Source: Pontederia crassipes (taxonomy: Eukaryota; Streptophyta; Magnoliopsida; Commelinales; Pontederiaceae). Taken from it: a DNA stretch of 64,000 nucleotides. The stretch lies in NCBI GenBank assembly GCA_030549335.1, contig JAUKPH010000017.1, forward strand, positions 3,341,001-3,405,000, in the 5' to 3' direction. Shown piece by piece: positions 11,734 to 25,249 of this stretch. The position numbers were made by a program, and so were the translations under genes. The stretch's first letter is position 1; every line of letters begins with the position of its first letter. The notes under the pieces are model-generated. The model saw only the letters and a list, made by a program, of their open reading frames with translations. It made no database searches and was not told the origin of the DNA.

Positions 11734-12923
11734 ATGGCGGATATTTTCGATATGATAGGTGGAGTCAAAAAAATTAAATAATCAAAATTATAGTTACTGG
11801 AAGACCTACATATAGTCTTACTTACAAGGACAAGATTTATGGGATATTGTCGATGGGTCCGAAATGATGATGCCTGTGGATGGTGAAGCACAGAGGAAAT
11901 GGTGCATCAAGACAGACAAGGCTATGTTCATCCTCAAGAAGATGATAGAGGAGTTGCTGGAGCACATTAAGGACACTGAGACACCGAAGGCTACATGGGA
12001 TGCGCTTGCTGCACTATTCTCCAAGAAGAATTATGCTTGACTTCAATTATTGAAGAATCAACTTATGATGATATCGTAGGGCAATATGATGATTAGACAA
12101 TATTTTATGAAGGTAAAGTTTCTCTGTAGTGAAATATCTCAATTAGATCCTAATTTAGTGATGCTAGAATGAGACGGATAGTTATTCACGACTTGAGATC
12201 TGAATATAACAGGTTTATTGCTGCCATTTAAGGTTGGCCTACTCAACCAACCTTGTTAGAATTAAAAAATTTATTGGCTAATTAGGAAGCTTTGGCTAAA
12301 CAGATGATTGGAGTTTCAATTAAGAATAAAAAGGAAGCACTCTTTTTGTTTCAGAAGAAAATGGCGAGAATAGGGATGTCAACAAGGCTGGCAGAAGCAT
12401 GGACGAGAAAGAAGTCCACAACAAGGGGAGCTGACTAGAGTCGGATAAGGAAGATCAAAAGGGGAAGAAATCTTGCCGACAACAAGGTCGTTGCTATAAT
12501 TGTGACAAGAAGGAATAACAAGAGAAGAGATTTCGGTGATAAGAAAATCATTGCTACAATTGCGATAAGAAGGATCAATTTGCTCATGATTGTCAGCATA
12601 AGCACGAAGAAGGAAATGCTACAACTTCTCATGAGAATGAAAGAGAGGAAGAGTGGGATTTCAAAGCGTCCTTAGCTGTTGAAGAAGATACCATTCTTAG
12701 ACGAGAATGAGATTTTGAACAATCAATCAAATTTGCAATGTGCAACATCAAGGAAGATCAAGTTGGGTATGATAGTGAAGAAGAATGGCAAGTACTTTTG
12801 CCTACAGGAAAAGTTTTGAAGAGAAATTTGACTTCACACACGAATCTGATCAAGATAACCTCCATGACACAAGAGTTATGTCAAATGGAGGAGATCAAAG
12901 AAGAGAATGAGGAAGAAAAATAA
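11734..12923 (+). pseudogene. gag: Copia gag polyprotein remnant
   Basis: A degenerate gag (UBN2/retrotran_gag family), the capsid-nucleocapsid protein of Copia elements. Readable pieces include YWKTY, QGQDLWDIVDG and KATWDALAALFSKKNYA, followed by nucleocapsid zinc knuckles. The knuckle motif CYNCDKK appears twice (about 12490-12590), as if duplicated. In the second copy the GH of the CCHC pattern has become DQ. Many in-frame stops and frameshifts (for example near 11780, 12040 and 12080) show it is not translated. No pol follows. Confidence 0.75.
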
Positions 12924-13087
12924 GTAATCTAAGAATGCTTAGAAGAGTGAGCCAATCAAGAATATAATTCAAAATCACAAAGGTCTTGTGAACATGTGTT
13001 AAAAGAATATCAACTCAAACACCAAGAAGAAGAAACTTCACTTGTCAGAAGAAGCATCAAGGAAAGGAATGTAAGCTCACGGAAAAA

Positions 13088-13440
13088 TGTGAATTTAGCT
13101 TTATTACGAAAAGAGGGAGAGAGGGATCGCACGAATACAGAAGAACACAAAGATTTTCAAGGTTCACCCTAAATCGGGTTACGTCCTCGGGAAGCGACAA
13201 CTTTCTTTGTTATGGAATAATGCTGATTACAAGGATGAGTCTCTGTCTAGACCCCTAGGAAGTTTATATATGTACTCCCTTTGACAGATGATAGGAATTA
13301 CGGACCGATTGAGACTCTGAATTAATTCCTCAAAATAGGACACCTATCTCGTGACAAGGAAATACATCAATTTCGAGTCACAAACAGCGAGACCCCGTAG
13401 AAAAATTTTGCTGAAGCATTTGACTATGTGGGGGGGACCA
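13088..13440 (-). repeat. Degenerate LTR fragment inside Copia 1
   Basis: On the minus strand it begins TGGTCCC and carries CCGTAATTCCTATCATCTG and TATATAAACTTCCTAG. These are shared with a second copy at 50571-50911 in the opposite window orientation. No target duplication was recognised, so the limits are approximate. It lies where pol would be expected. Confidence 0.6.
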
Positions 13441-13597
13441 ACTGGGTTCAGATTCAAGGCATTATTAACAAGTTTTATGTGAACGAGCACACGAGGAGAA
13501 AAATGAACCTCACTCTAGAAGCATATTCCATCCGTCATGCAAGATCACTTGATAAAAAGGAAAGGAGGATGCAGAGCAAGTTGGTGCCGAGGGGGAG

Positions 13598-13981
13598 TGT
13601 TAAAGAAAACAACACTAGTAGATGGAATACCCTAGAAGTTGCTAGTTAATTATAAATTGTGGCTCCCACAAGAATAAAAATCATTGGTTAGTACATGGTT
13701 TAGGTGAAAAAATAGGGTCCTTTGTGCCTATAAATGGGCAATGAAGCTGCTCCTTTTGGCCAATGAGAAGTGAAAGCAACTCAAGTGAATGTAGCTAGGT
13801 ACTTTTACGTGAGAGCCTTGGTGAGAAGTGTTGATAGGTGTAGGCTATAAAGAAGTGAGATTGTGTTAGTGAGCATTAGTGCTTAGCTCATAGAATGTGT
13901 ACATGAGTTGTTGGTATTTCAAAGTTATCCATTATTATAATATCATTTTGTTAGTGATTTTGTTTATTCAAAATTTCTACA
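13598..13981 (+). repeat. 3' LTR of Copia 1
   Basis: A 384-bp LTR that begins TGTTAAAG directly after the GAGGGGGAG polypurine tract and ends TTTCTACA before target duplication ATTAT. It is uninterrupted, unlike the 5' LTR. Confidence 0.88.
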
Positions 13982-13986
13982 ATTAT

Positions 13987-14781
13987 AAGATTAGAAAATT
14001 AACACCCATTTGTCTTCACATATAAAACTATTTGAACCAGTGTATATTATCATTTTCTTTTTTTCCTAATGGGGCACCTTATTCGTCTCTATCACCCTCA
14101 AGCACCAACTTTTGAGTGGTAACAACATTCTTATCCAACTGTTTCTGTAATGTGTATTCCTATCAAACTTAGATCAGTGTCATATTGTTATAAAACTTAC
14201 GAGAAATTTTCATATTTTTCTATATAAGTAAATTCATGTTCTCGATATAAGAAGTTGTCTTTTCACCTGCACACTATATATTATTTTGGCAACTTATAGG
14301 AACAATTTAGATCCTTATTTAACAAATGAGAGATATAGGAACAGAAAGTGTGTATTGTGCTTCTAGAAATGTGGACAAACCAAGGATCAAGGGGTTATAT
14401 GTTTCATATAATTTTTAGTTAGGTACATGGAGGGTATAGTATGGTAGTCAATGACAATTTCATACAATGTTGCAAGTAATTGCTCAGTTGTGGAGAATGA
14501 AGATCCAAAAAGGACATAATGCAATGATGCACCACTTAATTAGTAATATTTTGTACTTAATTTCATCAATAAAAGTTACATGTCTCTTTACTTTTGTAAA
14601 TATTTGTCTTCCTTTGCTATCCATTATCTTTCCAATACTTTAGTTACATATACCATATACAATTGAAAAAAATTGAAGCAAGCTATGCATGCATGAAGGG
14701 CTGTGGGATCGTGTGATACTATGTTGAATATGTGTATGACTAATTAGGTGGAATTTATGACCTAATTAGTCCACAGTTGTG

Positions 14782-14818
<37 letters not shown>

Positions 14819-15145
14819 GAGATTGAGAGAATATCATAGATATCATATATTATTGATACAAAGTTATGATGATATTATAGATATTAATTTATTGTATCCC
14901 AAATTTTTGTCCAAGCCCTCAATGTAGTGTCAATTATTGTGTATGTATAGAAAGAGAAGAGGGTAATGAACTATGTATTTGGTATTGAAAAATAGTGAAA
15001 CATCTTTGTGATTATCGTAAATGCACGAGACAATCTTTAAATTGTGTAAATTTGTGTCTTTGTGTACGTTTGTGATTATTCCACTTTCTATTATTCTTTT
15101 TTTTTTCAATAACCTATTTCATACTCATGGTATTTATTCATAAGG
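13987..15145. other. AT-rich intergenic sequence
   Basis: No supported gene. It contains an (AT)n microsatellite at about 14785-14814. Confidence 0.5.
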
Positions 15146-15679
15146 GCCATCGTGACAAATGATGGAAAGGTCTAGATCAAAAAATTTGATGAAAACATTT
15201 TGAGCTCTACAAAATGCAAATCTATAACTATCTATATTCAAAGAAACGACATGAGTCTCTTTCTGATGCGAAGTCAAACACTATGACAAATGTAGATTAG
15301 ATGTTGTTGGATCAATAAATACTCTAAGGAGCAATCACCCAAGACAAATGTAGAACATGTTTTACATGCAAAAATATCTATATACATCACTAATAGGCAG
15401 CATGTATGACACTTGCCATCGTGACAAATGATGGAAAGGTCTAGATCAAAAAATTCGATGAAAACATTTTGAGCTCTACAAAATGCAAATCTAGAACTAT
15501 CTATATTCAAATAAATGACACAAGTCTCTTTCTGATGTGAAGTCAAACATTATGAGAAAATGTAGATTAGATGTTGTTGGATCAGTAAATACTCTAAGGA
15601 GCAATCACCCAAGACAAATGTAGAACATGCTTTACATGCAAAAATATCTATATACATCACTAGTAGGAGGCATGTATGT
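15146..15679. repeat. Tandem duplication of a 269-bp unit
   Basis: Two head-to-tail copies, each beginning GCCATCGTGACAAATGATGG (15146 and 15415) and ending CATGTATG. They differ at only a few positions. The second copy ends where CACTA copy 2 inserted (15680). Confidence 0.85.
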
Positions 15680-18231
15680 CACTACAAGAAAAAAACACCT
15701 TTTCCAACGTGCATTTTCCTATGGGTGAAATTCCTCTTAAAGTACCAAAGGAATTTTTGCCGGATCAAATTATCTGTGGTAATTATGGACGAAGAGTTTA
15801 TCGACGGTCATGGCCATCTAAACTTATGACGGTTTACTAACCATCAAATTTTTTTACGATTACAATCGTCGAAGGTTTACATGGATGAACAACTGACGAA
15901 ACTTTAGATGGTCGTAACCGTCGAAATAAGATAGAACAGCGCGTTTACTTTTTCATGGTACTTATCGACCACTCAGACCGTCCAAATTTTTGATGGTTCT
16001 ATTCCCGTCGCTACTTTCGATAGATATAATCGTTGGTAATATTATTATAACATTAAAATATTTACATTGTAGCTGACGTTCAATGTGTACATTATTATAA
16101 TAATTTGACGTTAAATCTACTTAGAAATTTATATATTCCTCAAACACGATAGATTCATCAGTATAAATGAGTTCACTTATAATTATATATAGAGTCATCC
16201 ATTCATATAGCATATATAAGTCAACTGTTATATGTCATATATATAAGTTCTTTCATATAAAAAAAGTTACATCACGATATATCATTTCTTACTTTTATAT
16301 ATACACAACGAAGTGTCATCATAAATTATCGACTAACCAGAAATTTTAATTGGAATTAATTAAGATTTCAACGATATATCTTGATATTATAATAAATTGA
16401 GTTGATACTATATTTTAGTAATTTCACTTTCGACAGTTCTAATCGTCGAAATATTGAATAATACATGTTATACCTATTAAATTAATAAAGAATGGGTGTT
16501 CTGACGGTCAGGACCTTCGAAACTTTCGAGGGTTAAGAGATCGAATGTTAGATAATGGGTGTTTTAGAATCGTAAGAAACCTAGGATTCGGAATGTTTGA
16601 ATTTGAATTATTATTGTATAATATTGATTTAAGTTCCAACGATTCTCATCGTCCGAATGTTAGATAATGTTTTTTTATGTAATGGCAATATACCTATTAA
16701 TATAAAAAAAATATTTATATTCCGACGGCTCGAGCCGTCGAAACTTTCGAGGTTCAATGAATTATCGAAAGTTTCAGCGATTGCAACGGTTGAAATTTGA
16801 ATTGATATTATATATTATTTATTACGTTCTAATGGTTATGACCATCGGTACGTTACTATACCTATTAATATAATTATTTTTTATTTTCTGATCATCGGTT
16901 CAGGCCGTTGAAACTTTCGAGGGTTCCGTGAACCGTCAAAATTTTTATGGGTTCAAACCAAATTTGAAGTGATATTTTATATTATTTATTTATGTTTTGA
17001 CGATTCTGACGGTCGAAACGTAAGATATACTATATTTTATATGTAATGGTAATATAGCTAGTAATATATATATTTTTATGTTTTGACAGTTAGAGCCGTC
17101 GAAACTTTCGAGGGTTCAGAGAACCGTCGAAAGTTTCAGTTGTCAGAACCATCGAAATTTGAATTGACATTTAATATTATTTATTTATTTTTGATGGTTC
17201 GGACCATCAAAACATAAGACATACTATATTATATATGTAACGGTAATATATCTAGAAATATATATTGTTTTATGTTTCGATGATTTGGGCCATCGAAACT
17301 TTCGACAGTTTATGTAACTGTCGAAACTTTCAGCGGTAAAAATCGTCAAAATTTGAATTGATATTTTATATTATTTTTACTTTTCGATGATTCTGATCGT
17401 CAAAAATAGACAATTTGTCCCCTATAAGTAGCCGACCCTTCCGTTTCATTTTCGGTTTCTTCTTCCCCTACGACTTCCGCTCCGGCTGCCCACGTTCACT
17501 CTGCTGACGACTTCCATTCTGGCCTGCCGCTGCAACCGTGTCGCTGGGCCGCCGCCCTCCCCTGCAAAAAGGACATCGTCGGCTGTCCACGTCCGTCATC
17601 GCCTGATACGAAGGTCCGCCGTCGCTGCAACCATCGTCGCCAGTCCGTCACTACAACCGCTCCGCCGCCAGCCCGTCGCTGCAACCGCTCCACCGCCGAT
17701 CGAAGGTACGTTCAATCACCTCTTGTCGGTCACTCCTTCGCCTGCTCCCCTCCGCTCTTCCCCATGGCCCCGTTCGATCCGGCCATCGACAGCCATAACC
17801 GGCCGTGGCGGCCACATCCTACCGTTCGCGGCTAGATCCGGCCGCTCGTAGACACATGATCCATATTCAACCAGATCCGGTCGCATGGCAGGATCCGTCG
17901 AACGTTTTAGATGATTGAAAGTGTCAATATGTATTGACGGCTTAGCCTGTCGATATTTATAGATGGCTCGAGCCGTCGATATATAACGACGGCTCAAACC
18001 ATCTTAAGTCTCGACGGCTCGAGCTGTCGGTGCTTTTCGATTATTCGCACCACCAAATTGATCATCGAAGATTTCGACAGTCCTTCTGTAACCTTCGAAA
18101 ATAATTTATGATGCTCAGTTTTTGCACGGATGTCATTCGTCAAAAAACCCATCGAAAATACCCATTTCCGACAGGTTTTGTCTGTTTACAGATGGCCATA
18201 ACTATCAGTATATATTGATTTTCTTGTAGTG
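15680..18231. mobile_element. Non-autonomous CACTA transposon, copy 2
   Basis: It begins CACTACAAGAAAAAAACACC and ends TTTTCTTGTAGTG, with a perfect 3-bp duplication TGT (15677-15679 and 18232-18234). It is filled with diverged CCGTCGAAACTTTCGA-type inverted repeats like those of copy 1. At about 17400-17700 a CCCTATAAGTAG TATA-like box is followed by a pyrimidine-rich leader and GC-rich sequence, then by a GGATCCGGCC block at 17770-17890. The 2,552-bp element has no transposase. Confidence 0.9.
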
Positions 18232-21200
18232 TGTATGCTATAAAGAGACCTAGGACTAACTGCTTATATAGTGGGATTTGTGAGAAGATACATATCATAT
18301 TTGAACACAACACATTGATTTTAAAAGGATCTTTAAGTATTTGAAAGTAATCAAAGATATGAGATGGCTTAATGAAAGTAAATTGAAGCTAAAATATTTT
18401 ATTGACGCAATTTTAAATGGTCACATTGGCATTGTTAGAAATATTATCGGACATGTACATTTTGAATATCACATTTATAAGTTGGAAGCCTTAGTTGTAG
18501 AAGGTTGTGATATTTCTAATATTGAATTAGAGTTCATTGTTATATATGATAGAAATATGCAAAGAGATGATTTACTTAAAAACTTTAATCTTATTTCACC
18601 TACTAGGAATATAGTATTGTGTGGCAGGACTAAGTATATCAAACTAAAATAAAATTTTAATAATGATCTTCATAAAAAAAATGAAACATTAGCGCTCAAA
18701 AAATTCTATTCACAGGATTTAGGTAACATTCACACCAAACGATGGCAACAAAGAAAATGAACTTATGTGTAACATCAATTTTCTTCAATAGATAGTTGAA
18801 AAAATGAGTTGTCAAGAGTCTATGTGTAGAACATGTATAATTCAATCCCCTCATGGAAATAACTCTCCAAGTGGGAGACTCTTGGCTAATTTAGGTTGCG
18901 ACTAATTTATGTCCTACTTAGTTAATAAACGCCGTATGAATTCCTTTAAGAGTTATAATTTTCTTGTAACCATGACACATGACGAGATTGAGGAAATGTT
19001 ATAACTATCATATATTAATGATATGAGTAATAACATTAGGATAGATTTACAATTTTCCATATTACATATTATTGTCGAAACTCATATGTAGTGACAATTA
19101 TGCCCTTAAGTATGAGAGAATGGGTAATGTATTTTATGGTTTTGATGCCACAAATAGTGAAACATTTCTTGATGATCACAAACATAAGAGATGATATTCT
19201 AGTCACTTAGATATGTATTTCTTTTTATGTATTTTTTTCTTTCATTTATGTTATGATTAATTTTTTTCCAATGAATTTTCTTTTAACGTATATTGTGAAA
19301 AAGATACCTACAAGTTCCATGTCTTATATGGTTTTATAATGATCAGCATTTTATCTAATTTAGTATTTTATTTATTGCATATGAATAAATGATGCTTCAT
19401 ATTTTTTCCTAGTGTTTTTTTTCTCTTTTTTCTATATTTATCTTAACGGATATAATATGTCCACATATAATAATGATATATTAAACAAAAATTAATAAAT
19501 ATTAAAATGGAACATATAAGAATTTGTTTCATTAACTACGAATTTTAATGATTCCAAATTTTGTCCTAATATTTGTCACAATTAAGAACAAATTAGTCAT
19601 AAACTTGTGACATGTTTAACACATCGCTAACCACAAGGTTGTGACCACATTAATTATGTAAATTATGATCATTAATATCAATCGATACATTGTAATAAAT
19701 TTGTAAATAATTTATTCGTAAAATTTGACTTAACTTGTCATTAATTTGTCTCAACTATTGTTATTAATAGTTAAGTTTTTTTACAATCATATATACTATT
19801 AAATTTGCTTAAATTGTTTTGCCAACAATAGCTAGATGACATTACTATCTCAATCATTAAAAGTGGGATGAGTATTTTATTGCTACTTTGTCATCTAAAT
19901 CTGTCACAAGTTTCATTTTTCCCATTGTTTACTTCTATAACATCTTAGAAGATATTATTATCTCAAATGACTTTGTTTTAATGTTAATGTGAAACTTATA
20001 ATAAAATTTAACTCTCAATTTGTGTATGAGTTTATCTATGTATAATTTTATATTAAAATTTGCTTGTGTATATACACACATATGATAACTTAATGGATGC
20101 AACCAAGATTTTGGGAACTTAATTTTATGTTCTTTTTTTTGTACTTTTAATAATATATTGTTATTTTAATCCACATTCTTATTTATATATTTGTGGATAT
20201 GTATAGATGGGGTCAATATTTTAAATATTGTTCATTATATTGACAAGTAAATTTCTAACTAGGTAAAAAAAGATTTGCATTATTATAAATAAAAAAGTGA
20301 AAATTTGTAAACAAATGCATATTTAATCATGATAAATATTTTGATTAGAATACTAGGTAATTGTGATGCAACTAAATAGCTATACAATAAACTAATTAAA
20401 TCAATTATAATTCTCAATAATTTTCATAAATATTAAATTATCAAAAAATGTTTTTCACAATATATTTCATAAGTATTACATAATCATATAATAATGTTTC
20501 TACACAAAAGAAGTATTAAAGAATCAAATAATTTTCTATGCACAAAATATTTTATAAGTATTCAACTATCACATGATGAATTTACAAAAGTTGTAAAAAA
20601 ATATATACATTATGATTCACAAGATATTTTTATTCGTAAAATAGTTGATATGTATTACATAATAATGTTTTAAACACAAAATATTTTATAAATAGTAAAA
20701 TTGATCATAAACTTGTTATTATGTGGTCACTTTTGTGCAAGATGGTATGATCAATCATTTTAAGAATATTGTTGGCGATGTTGTGGATGATCATATGATG
20801 AATACATTAAGAATAATGATGAATACTTATTGTCAGTCGAAAAGAGCAAATGAATACTCAAATGACTTTTGACCAATTCCATAGATGATGTTGGATCGAG
20901 TACCTTGTCGTCTAATATAATAAATAATTGATCATGATTTAGTTGTTCCTAGACTTTCCATCACTATTTTGGTAGGTGTTTTGAGACATGTTCGATTATT
21001 TGGATTTATATTAATGACTTGTTATGTTGTCTATTATTTTGCTAAGTTAGATTTGTATGCCATATATTATGTAAGCTTTTTACTATTTTATTATGTAAAA
21101 TTTCATCTTTATTTTATATTACATGATTATGTTGATTATGATATATAGACATTTTTTGTTGGTTATTATATGTGTTGCATTGATATTGTTGTATAACTAA

Positions 21201-22206
21201 TAATTTAATATAAATATGTTTTTTTAGAAAAAAAACTATTATTAGTTTGTGATTATTTTGGAACAATTTTGTGATAACATGCAAAAGACAAGGATGCATT
21301 GCAATAAAATTTGTCTATGTAACAAGGTAGATCAACCACACAAAAAATTTCATTATTTAATAGCTATAACTTTATAGTTATTAGTGACATATTACTTACA
21401 TATTTTGAATGCTCCCAATTAGTAACATCAACAAGCATAATTAGTTTATGAATTAGGAACGTTTTCTTTTACAACATCATTGGCAAGCCTCCGATAACAT
21501 ATTCAAGTTGTCCCAAATCATAACAAATTTAACGATGATACTATTTGCAATGACATTACCTACATCTTTGCTACGGGTAGCCTCATAGCTAATTGAATAA
21601 ATTTTTGAAGTGGTAAGCTATTGATAAGAAATGTAATAGTATAATGAAATAAGTTAGAATAAAAACATGAAGATTTGATATATGACGAAAGTCTTAATCA
21701 TTATGAACAAAAGAAAAATATTCACAAACAAAGAAGATCAAGTTATATTTTATTGTAAACAAAATAAAATATATGGTAATAAGTGTTAACTCCTCACACA
21801 TAATGCCCAAGTCATTTGTCCCTAGTCCATCCCTACTCCTCCACTCCCAATTGTTTATTAATTTATTAACATTGCTTATCGATTAAACTTTAAATTGGCC
21901 TTCATTAAATAAATTTTAGTATTGTATTCAAACACACCTTTTACTTTATTTTTATGCTTACACTCTATCCTAATCATTCATCAGGTAATGGAGTTCTTTT
22001 ACTTCTTTAAATCATTATTCAAACTTTCGATGGTCTCAAATTTAAATTGTCCATAAATGAGTCTAGATGTTATCAATTATGTGAAAATAATTTATAGAAT
22101 TAGTAGCATTATCATACAAGAATGACCATTTTTACGTGTTTGCTAACTATATGTAATTATAATTATTTGAAAATACGTATGCTAGTTGAAGTGGAAACTA
22201 GCTAAG

Positions 22207-22248
<42 letters not shown>

Positions 22249-22343
22249 TTTTTAACAACCTAAACATTAGTGCAATTAATGTAAGTGACAAATATTTCTC
22301 CACTAGAAGGTATCAACAACTATCCTTGAATTTTATTCTCTTC
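18232..22343. other. Long AT-rich region without supported genes
   Basis: A 103-codon open frame (18341-18652, +) has no recognisable family and lies in sequence of low complexity; I do not call it. At about 20440-20705 a diverged ~90-bp unit (containing ACACAAAATATTTTATAA) recurs two to three times. An (AT)n run lies at about 22209-22246. Confidence 0.45.
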
Positions 22344-24082
22344 CCCAGCTCGGTGTTCAAATTTTACTTCATAACGAAACTATCTTCCAACTATTAACTT
22401 ATTTCACCTCTTGTCTGATAGGCAATAGTTGATTATCGATATTACTTGGCACCCTAATTAACTACAAAAAATTTAAAAAAACATTAAAATAATAATATTC
22501 ATAATATAATGTTTAATAAAAATAATAAGAAAGGGAGCACCCCTTTCACCGATGATGAGCAGAGAGCTCCTTGACAATGAGCATGGGCATTTGATGCCAT
22601 ATAGCTCTATGTGGCTTGCTGGCAACACACAAAGCACGCCCGCTTTGCGTCGTTGGCTATTTCGCGCGACGCGATAGAGGGAGACACTACATGACTTCTA
22701 TCGACATTGTTGCTCAATGAGGACATGGATCAACATGGATCGCTCAATGAGGACGTTGAACTATGTGAAAAACACGTGACATGGATCAACACAAATCGCT
22801 CAATGAGGACTAATGGGGCAAGATTGTAGTAACCTAGAGATTTAAGGACCAAGATATCGATTGAATAGTCTCACATGAGTAAAATATAAAGGTGGTGTGC
22901 GCTTATATATAGTTGCCCCTTCATCAATCAAGATTCACTTTAAATTAGTGCGGAACAAGGCTCAAAGTGAATAATATCTTAATTGGGTCAGAGGGTATTA
23001 CAAAATGGTATCAGAGGCATCCTTACCTAATCACTTAAACCATGTTAGAATTTGGCCCACGAGCTGCTCAACGAGGATGTTAAATCCCTAAGGAGGAGAG
23101 ATTGTAAGGCCTTAAGGTTGAAAAAAAAAATCAAGGATGATATTCTTACATTGACAAAATACGAAGGTGATCATGAGCTTATAAAATGGCATCCTCCTTT
23201 ATCTTTCAATATGTGTTCTAAATTCGTGTGAATCGAAGGCCCAAAATGAATAATATTTTGATGGAATAAGGGGGTGTTGCAATATGAAGAGTTTGTGGTC
23301 ATGGTATTTGCGGATGAGGTTATGGAGGTAGGGAAACCTTGTGAGAGGAGAAGTTGAAGCAATGTGATGACAACCTCGTGGATGAAGTCGACCTCGTTGC
23401 CATTGATATTGAGGAAGCGGTTGTAGAAAGAGGAGGGGGGCTTTACAAGTGAACTGTTTGTAGAAGATGCTTCGAGTGAGGGAATGAAAATAGGGATGGA
23501 GGCACTAGAAGATGGGGGGCCATGGGCATTAATGACCCAAGCGAGGTGGGGATCGGTGGTGCCGAGATGATTAAGGGTGATAGTGATCTCACTGTTAACA
23601 GAGAGCAGCCTAGGGAGCACGCGCAAGGCAACTTGTTGAATAGCGGAGACGACGACAATGAGGTTTGTCTTCAAGCGGAGGGTGTTGAGACCTTCTGGAT
23701 TTTGCGAGGTTGTCCTCCGCTCATTGCTAATGAGCCATGCCCCTACTCATCATCAGCGAGCAATATAGATTGACGATCAACAGAGTGCCCTAGCTCGCTT
23801 GCTTGGTGAGCTCTCTACACTTGGGCACCTGCAAAAAGGGGCACTCCCTTTTTATTATTTTTTTTATTTTTTAATAAAAATTTAGATTATGAATGTTATT
23901 AATTTAATATTTTTAGTTGTTTTTATTCATTTTTTAATAAAATGTCACATCAATGGTAGTATCGGTGGTAAATTGACGATTGTAATTCAAAATGATAATA
24001 TGCCAAATAAGTTAATATATAGTTGTACAATCTCGTTAGAAAGTAAAATTTGATGACAATTGATCAAATCCTTGAGCTGGAT
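22344..24082. mobile_element. Long-inverted-repeat element (Mutator-like?) carrying a GC-richer internal segment
   Basis: Left and right ends are inverted copies over roughly 180 bp: CCAGCTC, then CAAATTTTACTT, ATTAACTTATTT, ATATTCATAAT, and AAAGGGAGCACCCC against the complement of GGGGCACTCCC. Limits are approximate because no target duplication was identified. The interior is more GC-rich than its surroundings and contains a 167-codon open frame on the minus strand (23171-23674) of unknown family. Long TIRs around GC-richer sequence suggest a MULE, possibly one that captured host sequence. Confidence 0.55.
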
Positions 24083-24699
24083 GAAATTATCATCAATAGT
24101 TGCTCAAGGCATGAGAGCCACAATGGGCTTGCAAACATGGAATCTATGCATAGGATTCAATTAATCATTTAAGACAAAAACTAAACAAAAACTAATCATT
24201 TGTGATGAAAAAAAGAATATACTTGTGACAATGTTGTGACTCAATATGATTTCTTTGCGAGAAATTCATTTTGAAAGCTTATATCATCGCATATTATTTT
24301 GTTTGGAATTTTGCTTAAGGACAACCCAAACTTTTAACTTGAAAGAGTTTCATTACAAGAAAACAAGATATCCATAATGGATAATTCTATCACAACATTA
24401 GCGTATGCCATCACATATGCTCATTTGTGAAGAGTTTGTGACAATTTACATTCATCACTAATTATATTATTATATTTTTTGTAATTTTATTACAGTATGC
24501 GCCAATTTTCAATAATTATGTGTTAAATTTATGAGTTAATGATCTAAATCATTTTGATTATCACTTACGCAGATTTACCAATTCGTTGATGAATAACTAA
24601 AATGAAGTAATTGCGATAACGAACACGTCTTGACATGGAGGATTAAATGGCACGACATAATAGGTTGGTATCTTCATTAAAAAGTGCTTTAGCCACGTC

Positions 24700-25080
24700 A
24701 ATTTATATTTTCTTATATTTATATAAAGCCAATGCATAGTGGGAGGTTTCAGATGATTCTCCGTTCAGCTTTTGCATTTATCCTTTTTTTATTTTTTTCT
24801 GGAATATGAAGTAGTGTATAATAATGCATAATGCATTTATTCTAAGACAACATAATGCATAATGCATTTGTTCTCCAAAAGATAGCATATGTTATATTTA
24901 TATAAAGCCAATGCATAGTGGGAGGTTTCAAATGATTCTATGTTCAACTTTTGCATTTATCCTTTTTTTTATTTTTTTCTACTTATTTTTTTCTGGAATA
25001 TGAAGTAGTGTATAATAATGCGTAACACATTTATTCTAAGACAACATAATGCATAATGCATTTGTTCTCCAAAAGACACA
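24700..25080. repeat. Tandem duplication of about 180 bp
   Basis: Two neighbouring copies of TTATATTTATATAAAGCCAA followed by TGCATAGTGGGAGGTTTCA, a T-rich run, GGAATATGAAGTAGTGTATA and AATGCATTTGTTCTCC. They differ by small indels in the T runs. Confidence 0.75.
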
Positions 25081-25249
25081 GCATATTAAATAGTCAATTT
25101 ATCTTTCAATCTTCAAGGACAACAGTTTCTTTCAAAAGAGAGTTTAAAATAGCGACATCAACCTCTGCACATCTCCATTAGCCAAGCTCTACAGTCTGCA
25201 TGATCATGAAAATGCTTCGTCATGAAAATGCAACAGCCAAACAATCTAA

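Larger units (their letters stand above)
7533..13981 (+). mobile_element. Copia-type LTR retrotransposon, gag-only, with nested insertions in its 5' LTR
   Basis: The 5' LTR start (TGTTAAAGAAAAC) and the 3' LTR end (TTTCTACA) are flanked by a perfect 5-bp duplication ATTAT (7528-7532 and 13982-13986), so this is one insertion. The LTRs are direct repeats of roughly 380 bp. A primer-binding site follows the 5' LTR (TGGTACTAAAGC, 11461-11472), and a polypurine tract GAGGGGGAG precedes the 3' LTR. Only gag-like sequence lies inside; protease, integrase, reverse transcriptase and RNase H are absent. Confidence 0.88.

Noticed and set aside
18341-18652. 103-codon open frame (+)
   Set aside because: No recognised family, AT-rich codons, no flanking exon signals; likely chance or a decayed transposon piece.
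24352-24368. CATTACAAGAAAAC as a CACTA-like start
   Set aside because: The terminus is imperfect and no matching TTGTAGTG-type end occurs nearby.
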